Source: Vicia villosa | Taxonomy: Eukaryota; Streptophyta; Magnoliopsida; Fabales; Fabaceae | DNA: 64,000 nucleotides | Assembly (NCBI RefSeq): GCF_029867415.1 | Contig: NC_081182.1 | Coordinates: 42,147,462-42,211,461, forward strand | Direction: 5' to 3' | Part shown: piece by piece, positions 58,701 to 64,000 of the stretch | Numbering within the stretch: the first letter of the stretch is position 1 | Layout: each line of letters starts with the position of its first letter | Made by a program: the position numbers and the translations under genes | Notes under the pieces: generated by a model | The model's database searches: none | What the model was told of the DNA's origin: nothing | What the model saw: only the letters and a program-made list of their open reading frames with translations

Positions 58701-61381
58701 GTCTCTAACGGTGCCAAAGAGACATCGTCCAAGTGACTCCATAATCCTTTCCCTTTGACATGCATCCGAAACTGAAATTCCCAAACAAGATAATTCTTTC
58801 CGGTAAAACGAACACAAATATGATCTATCTCTTCTTCGAAAGCCATAATATCAGAGATGACTTAAGAACAATTTTGTTAACGTAACAATTTTGTTAACGT
58901 GAAACAAGAAACACCAACGGAACACTGAAGAAAATACTTGCCGACACCAAATCAACACCCCAATTCAGGATACTCGCCGACACCAAGTCAAAACCCTAAT
59001 TCTGAATACTTGCTGACACCGAGTCAAAACCCTAATTCAGAATACTTGCCGACACCGATACGATAACACGATCAAAGCAAACACGATTTGTAAGCACCCG
59101 AGATTAGAATCGCAATCTTGGAAGAGATTACCGAGAACCGAGATGATTTCAATTACCGAGAAACGAGATCTACCGAGACGATTTCAAGAGCGACCCAGTG
59201 GGGTGTCGCTGAATAAAGCCAAGATTAACCTAAAACTCACAGGTTTGATCGAAAACCTACTGATACCATGTCAACAATTCTTGGCTTGATACTTTTATCA
59301 TTATTATTTCTCGTATATATAAAGGTTACAGGGCTATATCGGTAATTACACTAAATAATTACATTTAAACTAATTCCTATTCACAGATTCTAGAACAATT
59401 GATACTTGCATGTGTGGAATGGATCACACCAAACAAAATATAAGAGAAGAGTCCTAAAACCAACATAAACCATTGTAAAATGATTGAGTAAACATTAACC
59501 AAGGCAAGAAGAAAAAAATGGCGAAAGAGAAAATAAGCAAGAGCTAAATAGTGGCTATTGCATAGCAGAATTTGAACATATCTGTATTGTTATGCAATAC
59601 ACTATTAAGTACTCCCTCTATTTCACAATGAGCTGTTTCAAAATGAATGTCACTTTCATTTTTCAATGTAGACTGGAGGACACATGTCTTGAGAAATAGC
59701 ATCTATAACGGAATTTAAACAAACTGTTATTTTCCGCCATCTCCAATTGACAGCACTCATATGAAGTTGGTTTTTCCCACAAGTGTCTTTTAAGGATACT
59801 CAATCTCCCACAAAGGTTATAGGTACCTTGCTTCTTATGGTAAACTCTACATCTCAAAGGATGTCTCACCTTCAATGAAGACAAGTTGCCCTATCCCGAT
59901 CTTTTCAAACCTTCTACCTTGCCTCCTAATCCAAACTCACAGTCCAGTTATATTCCTGCCTCTATTTCAACCATACCTAAGGACCCCATTGTTGCATCTC
60001 CGGTTACTCCCACCTCTCAACCTGACAGTCCCAATTCTAACATTTTTCCTGCTCTTAATCCCTCACTTACCACTGTCTCATCTCCACCTAGCATACTTAC
60101 TGTCATACCCACCAGTGTCCTCTCAATCTTAATCTCTTTCTCCCTTTGCTTGTCCTCATCCAAGCACGAGGGTCAATCTCCTCCCCATCAGCCCCCATCC
60201 CATGCAAACCAGATCTAAGGATGGTATTGCATGTCCAAAATTTCGCTATATCCTGCTTATTCCTCATGCTGAGCCTAAAGCCGATGTCCTAATAAACAGG
60301 CCTTGTCTATGATTTTATAATAATCTAAATATTAAAAATATATTAATAATATGTACTCATTTATCATTCTATACAAAAGCTCTCTTTCAAAAAAAAGTTA
60401 TAAATTCTTTCTAATCATCTCCTCCCAAGGCCCTCCCCTCCCTTCCCCCTCAAACTCCCATGCAAAGCCTAAAAGTACTAGATCCTATCCTCAACCCTTT
60501 GTTGGGTCACTCACCATATTATCCACCAAGCCTAATATTATTGGATGTGGGGAGGATTGGTTGAGAAGGAATATTTCCCCCCACTTATGACATAACATGT
60601 TACATAATTATTGCCCTCTCCAACCAAACCTACATTCTATTCGTCAGGCAATCCATCTTTGCATTCAAATATACCTACATTCTCTCTTCCTATCATCTAT
60701 TACAGACTCTGTTTGCTCATGCTTGTCACTGGGACTTGTGTATCCCTCTGATTTTTCTGTGTTGCGCATTAGTCATAGACATGTTTTTCAAGGAATTCCT
60801 TTCACCAATTGTTTTAGTAAATTCATTTTTTATCTTACATGGTTTTCAATTCATTTGTTTCAAGACAACAGTTTTATTGTATTTCCCATGATGATAGGTT
60901 TCAAATTTCAATCCGCTGATTTTAGATAGAGAAATGATGTTTGGATATCAAAAATTTTGATGATGTCATTTTAATTTTTGTAATGTTGAATTGAATTGAA
61001 TTTGTACCGTGACGCTAGTCTTTCTAGACACAATCCCAAATTTGAATTGAATTAATTTTCAAAGGGGTTAGTAAAACCTACTCTCTTTATAAGCATATAA
61101 AACAAAATGTGGAAGTTTTAACATTTGAAATCCCAAATTTAAATCATTTCCTACCTAGGTGTACTTCAATTGAAGAACAATCAAAATCAACATGAATGTG
61201 CATTAATTAAAACAATTATTATCATCTAATAACAACGCATGAAGTTATTATTACTAACTTGAAAGAGAGTTGTAGCATATGTGATATAGTTCCTCATCCT
61301 TCCTTGAGTGGTAATGCGGATCTCATTTTCGTTAATTGGAGTGTCTGCTTTGGGTTTCTCCACCCTCTGGTATCTATCCAT
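55769..61381 (-). CDS. Alba-family RGG-box nucleic-acid-binding protein, copy 2 (245 aa, 8 coding exons)
   Basis: Coding exons (minus strand, in order): 61381-61259, 58189-58109, 58020-57932, 57841-57767, 56724-56663, 56572-56510, 56362-56186, 55836-55769. All introns are GT-AG and the 738 nt close in frame. The Alba domain is almost the same as in copy 1; one visible change is EIVLKAMGRA for EIVVKAMGRA. The RGG tail is 3 residues shorter overall: exon 6 lacks two codons and exon 7 one. The C-terminus is GRDFEAGGGAAA. Intron 1 is 3,069 bp against 1,338 bp in copy 1, mainly from two copia fragments. Intron 4 is 1,042 bp against 312 bp. Nothing in the coding sequence suggests loss of function. 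Role as for copy 1. Confidence 0.95.
58412..58846 (-). pseudogene. Truncated copia gag in ALBA copy 2 intron
   Basis: The ATG at 58846 opens MAFEEEIDHICVRFTGKNYL, followed by WEFQFRMHVKGKGLWSHLDD and EMWNYLKRIYNLDNAAKRFQ, the amino-terminal gag domain of copia elements. After YKQGNLSL (about 58490) the frame runs into unrelated codons and stops at 58412. The knuckle and everything beyond are missing. Confidence 0.82.
58938..59060. repeat. Tandem repeat, 36-bp period, in the copia leader
   Basis: GCCGACACC (or GCTGACACC) starts at 58940, 58976, 59012 and 59048, each followed by a TCAAAACCCTAATTC-type phrase, so three full units and a partial one. Confidence 0.9.
59740..60300 (+). pseudogene. 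Copia pol fragment (integrase-to-RT linker), antisense in ALBA copy 2 intron
   Basis: Plus-strand reading gives STHMKLVFPTSVF*GYS, GYRYLASYGKLYISKDV, then after a frameshift FNEDKLPYPDLFKP, a long Pro/Ser/Thr-rich linker (60 to 90 residues), and MQTRSKDGIACPKF with LIPHAEPKA near 60200-60280. This order is the end of the integrase region, the variable linker and the start of the RT region of a copia element. It lies opposite to ALBA and to the short-LTR fragment, so it is a separate insertion. Confidence 0.72.
60301..61258. other. Remainder of ALBA copy 2 intron 1
   Basis: 60478-60700 aligns by eye with 25520-25730 of ALBA copy 1 intron 1 (ATCCTATCCTCAACCC, GAGAAGGAATATTTCCCCCC, CTCCAACCAAACCTACA). 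The rest is unassigned intronic DNA. No gene. Confidence 0.55.
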
Positions 61382-61720
61382 CTGAACACAAACAAAATCA
61401 ATTCATCAGAAACTTGAAAATGGAAGCATTGATGGAAGAATCTAGGGTTTATAAGGTGACAGATACCGTTTGTGTTGAGCGTGATTGAGATGGAAGCGAG
61501 GCAGGGTGGGTGGCTATGGGCGAATTTGCCAATGGTGGTGAAGAGTAGAAAGAAGAAAGGTACACGCAGCGATTGCACTGTCTCTAACCAGAAAGCAGAA
61601 GAAAGAGGCTGATGAGGGGGGGTTACATGGTCGCGATGTCGTCGCCGATTAGGCCGCTAAACTCGCCTGGATCGATCTGTCCGAACGATTACCCACTGGG
61701 CTTTAATGGCCCAGCCCAGT
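61382..61720 (-). promoter_or_regulatory. Leader intron, 5' UTR and proximal promoter of ALBA copy 2
   Basis: An 85-nt leader intron (61466-61382) begins GTATCTG and ends TTCAG directly before the ATG. It contains a telo box, AAACCCTAG, reverse of 61442-61450. Upstream, overlapping TGGGCTGGGCCAT (reverse of 61706-61718) and AGCCCA (reverse of 61697-61702) are site II-like motifs. Position and order match ALBA copy 1. Confidence 0.62.
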
Positions 61721-63149
61721 TATTACTAAGTGAAGGTGAAAATGGAGGATTTATCCTGGCAACCCCGAGTTTGACCTGGCATCCAGAGCTGAGGGTTGCT
61801 ATTATTTTTTTTCCCTTATTAAATATTTTTGAATTTTTGATTATGCCATAAAATATTTTGAATATTTTGAAATGTTACCGGATTTTGTGCAATTATTTAT
61901 ATTTTTGAAACTGTCGGTTAAAATGTATGGTTTTCTGCAAAAATTATTGTAGAAATATGAGGTTTTAGACAAATTTGGTGCATATATATCAGTTTTTAAA
62001 ATTTGATAACCCTATAATTAGTATCAGATATTTTAAAAAATCAAATACATACCAAAATTTTCGAATATTTTAAAAATCAGATAGATAGTGATGAGTTTTG
62101 AAAAATCCTTAAGTTTTTAACATTTTTAACAACATATAATTGATAAAATATATACATATAATGCAAAAAGTGTTACAATATCAATACAAAGCAAATTATG
62201 TTGACTTCCTAACTTCTTCTTCCCAATGCATAATAGGTCCCACATATGATATTTCTCATGATATTGCATCTTCACTACACTTTTGTCCTCATCGGTTTGT
62301 GACAGGAGACAATGGATTGAGTTTCAACTTCACCAGAACCTAGTGATTGTTGTTAATAAAATCAACTACAATAATTTTGTGTCTACTCGCAACTATGCAT
62401 GGAGCTATCACTAATAAGAAGAACGTGATGTTAATTTTCTTGAACAACGAGACCGATATGACACTGTATCTAGAAGCAGTAGGGTTACCCATATCAGGAA
62501 TCGTCATCCACTTTTCACGACCCTACACACCCAAGCTAGCTACTCGCAACATACTCTTAACTTCAGATACAATGTCATAGAATGTAACACCTTGTATAAT
62601 ATACATCTAGAAAATACATTATATGAAATATTAATTGGTACTAATATAACACAAGTGCCTAACGACATCGGTATATACACGTTTATAAAATAAAAATACA
62701 ATATATGGCACATGACGTACAATAGTGCCTAAACAAAAATTAAGATCTATGTACAATGTCCTCATTGCACACAATCCACAACAGAAGATCACGATAATAA
62801 AGTTTTTGAAAACATCATCGGACAACCTTGTCCTTGCCTTAAACCTGCAAAGAAACATCTGAAAAATAACAAAAATAGTGGGGTGAGATAATAATCTCGA
62901 TGAGTTCCCCTATCATATGGGTCCACTTGGCTCTAAAGGGGTTTCATATCGATTTTTTAACTTAAGTCATTCATCTTCGTTCTACTTATGTACACCTAAA
63001 CAATAGAATAAGGACTTAAGCATCTGAGGGGATTTACGCTTCGTATGGAAAACATATAACACGAGCTTAAATAGCTCAATGAATCAGAATTTGGAAATAC
63101 AAAACATCGTTCCCCGACCGGACCTACGTCTTGGGCAAGGCTCGGTTCA
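61721..63149. other. Spacer, unassigned
   Basis: AT-rich. A weak plus-strand ORF at 62347-62580 (ATMHGAITNKKNVMLIFLNN) has no family that I recognise. TGTAACACC shortly after it (about 62585) could be the start of another LTR, but no matching end was found. Confidence 0.35.
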
Positions 63150-64000
63150 TGTAACGACCGTTTTCTTTTAAGTATTTTATGTTACTGTGTGTTATGTGAA
63201 TTAATTGATGATTATGCTATTTATGTGTTAATTATGTGATTACTTGGTTTTGTGTTATTTTATTGGGAATTATTAGTAAATAACATGAGTTAGTAAGTCT
63301 ATTAGTTATTGGGCCTAGGATAGAATTAGTAATTGAGAGGTGCTAATTAGAGCCCATTAGCAATATGACAAGTTAGTTAGGGTTTAACAAAACAAGAGAA
63401 TTGAGAGAATAGAAAGTTAGAACCTCATTTGGAGAAAGAAAAGGAGAAGTTAGGTCAAGGTTCCCAATTGAAGATAGAGTTGTCTTCAAATCTAAACCCA
63501 AGGTAAGGATGGGATTCTTCATGATAAGGGAGTGTATGATGATGTTTATGGTGGGTTTTGATTGTATGAGTAGTAGCCTTGGTTGTATGTTGTAGAATCT
63601 TAAGATTTATGTTGGATTTTAATGAAATTGTGCTTGAAATCATGTTTTTGATGAAGATTGTTAATGAATGATGTTAGATATTGATTGTGCGTGCCTTTAA
63701 TTGTTGATTGAGAAGAGTTTTGTGGAGTGGAAGTGGGATTACGCAGGTCTGATAGTTTTGCTATTTTTCTACATAATCGCACATCCGCTAAGCGGCTTTG
63801 GTCCGCTAGGCGGAACCTGGGAACAAATTTGAAAATTCGCGAGCTCGCTAAGCGGAGACGCAAAAATGGTTCGCTTCTGGATTTAGTTATGCGAAGCGCG
63901 CTTGAAGTCGCTAAGCGAACCTTGTTGTTGAAAACTTTTTTGAAACTTCTATTAGATTTATCTTTTGATCCGTAACTCCTTTTTAAGCGTCGTTTGAACC
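63150..64000 (+). mobile_element. Probable LTR, partial, running off the window
   Basis: TGTAACGACCGTTTTC at 63150 resembles the start of plant gypsy LTRs. From 63788 to 63920 the palindromic motif CGCTAAGCG or a close variant (CGCTAGGCG) occurs four times, a habit I associate with some legume gypsy LTRs. No end, target copy or coding region is inside the window. Confidence 0.35.

Larger units (their letters stand above)
58250..59397 (-). mobile_element. 5' part of a short-LTR copia element inside ALBA copy 2 intron 1
   Basis: On the minus strand: LTR 59397-59269 (129 bp, TGTTCTAGAATCTG...GTTGACA), primer site TGGTATCAG at 59268-59260 immediately after it, a leader with 36-bp repeats, then gag from 58846. 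No protease, pol or 3' LTR follows, and sequence of unclear origin fills 58250-58490. The matching intron position in ALBA copy 1 (about 24755-24800) lacks it, so it inserted after the genes duplicated. It lies in the same orientation as the host gene. Confidence 0.8.

Noticed and set aside
62347..62580. Plus-strand ORF of 77 codons
   Set aside because: No recognised family, no leader or splice evidence, and a possible LTR start directly behind it; left as spacer.

Overview
This is a stretch of plant nuclear genome. It is AT-rich, with two intron-containing eukaryotic genes, one nuclear-type tRNA gene and layer upon layer of plant transposable elements. The mix of SIRE-type Ty1/copia elements, a 3.75-kb LTR of the type that begins TGTCATACCCC, plant-mobile-domain relics and CACTA relics suggests a legume, perhaps tribe Fabeae or a close relative. 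That placement is inference, not proof.

Host genes. (1) A minus-strand tRNA-Ile(AAT) at 3439-3512. (2) Two paralogous minus-strand Alba-family RGG-box genes, ALBA copy 1 (coding span 23095-26184, 8 coding exons, 248 aa) and ALBA copy 2 (55769-61381, 8 coding exons, 245 aa). I reassembled the exons by hand and all splice phases close. Six of eight exon lengths are identical, and the two that differ (RGG exons) differ by whole codons. Both genes have a short intron ending immediately before the ATG, a telo-box-like motif and site II-like TGGGCC/T motifs upstream. (3) A small basic 87-codon ORF of unknown function, present twice (5396-5659, 16798-17061).

Layout. 1-3083: a dead plant-mobile-domain (PMD) gene with an internal 867-bp segment in triplicate. 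3084-5080: tRNA, a tiny 17-nt retroposon-like insertion, and an unassigned ORF relic. 5081-11526 and 16483-22260: direct copies A and B of a segmental duplication, each holding the 87-codon ORF, a CACTA relic with one terminal repeat, and a copia gag relic. Copy A alone carries a 696-bp hAT-type element. 11527-16482: a 5'-truncated, apparently non-coding LTR element with its 3' LTR, which ends exactly where copy B begins. 22261-26560: ALBA copy 1. 27246-40977: a SIRE-type copia element (LTRs 27513-28726 and 39759-40977) split in gag by a solo LTR (30196-33949), with the stub of a tandem partner at its 5' side. 40983-45030: a decayed probable Ty3/gypsy relic. 45030-45900: a third CACTA relic. 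45955-55060: a decayed minus-strand copia element interrupted by a younger, rearranged, non-autonomous copia element (48052-52625, TSD caagg). 55618-61720: ALBA copy 2, whose first coding intron holds two further copia fragments in opposite orientations. 61720-64000: unassigned sequence and a probable LTR that runs off the window.

The best leads are structural. The A/B duplication looks like unequal joining of an insertion-free and an insertion-bearing haplotype. The ALBA pair is a clean young paralog pair with an element-rich spacer. Several elements show instructive damage: an integrase that lost its catalytic Glu region, gag and pol in overlapping frames, and a permuted gag/protease order in the nested element. 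I found no CRISPR, bacterial operon or phage system, and none is expected here.
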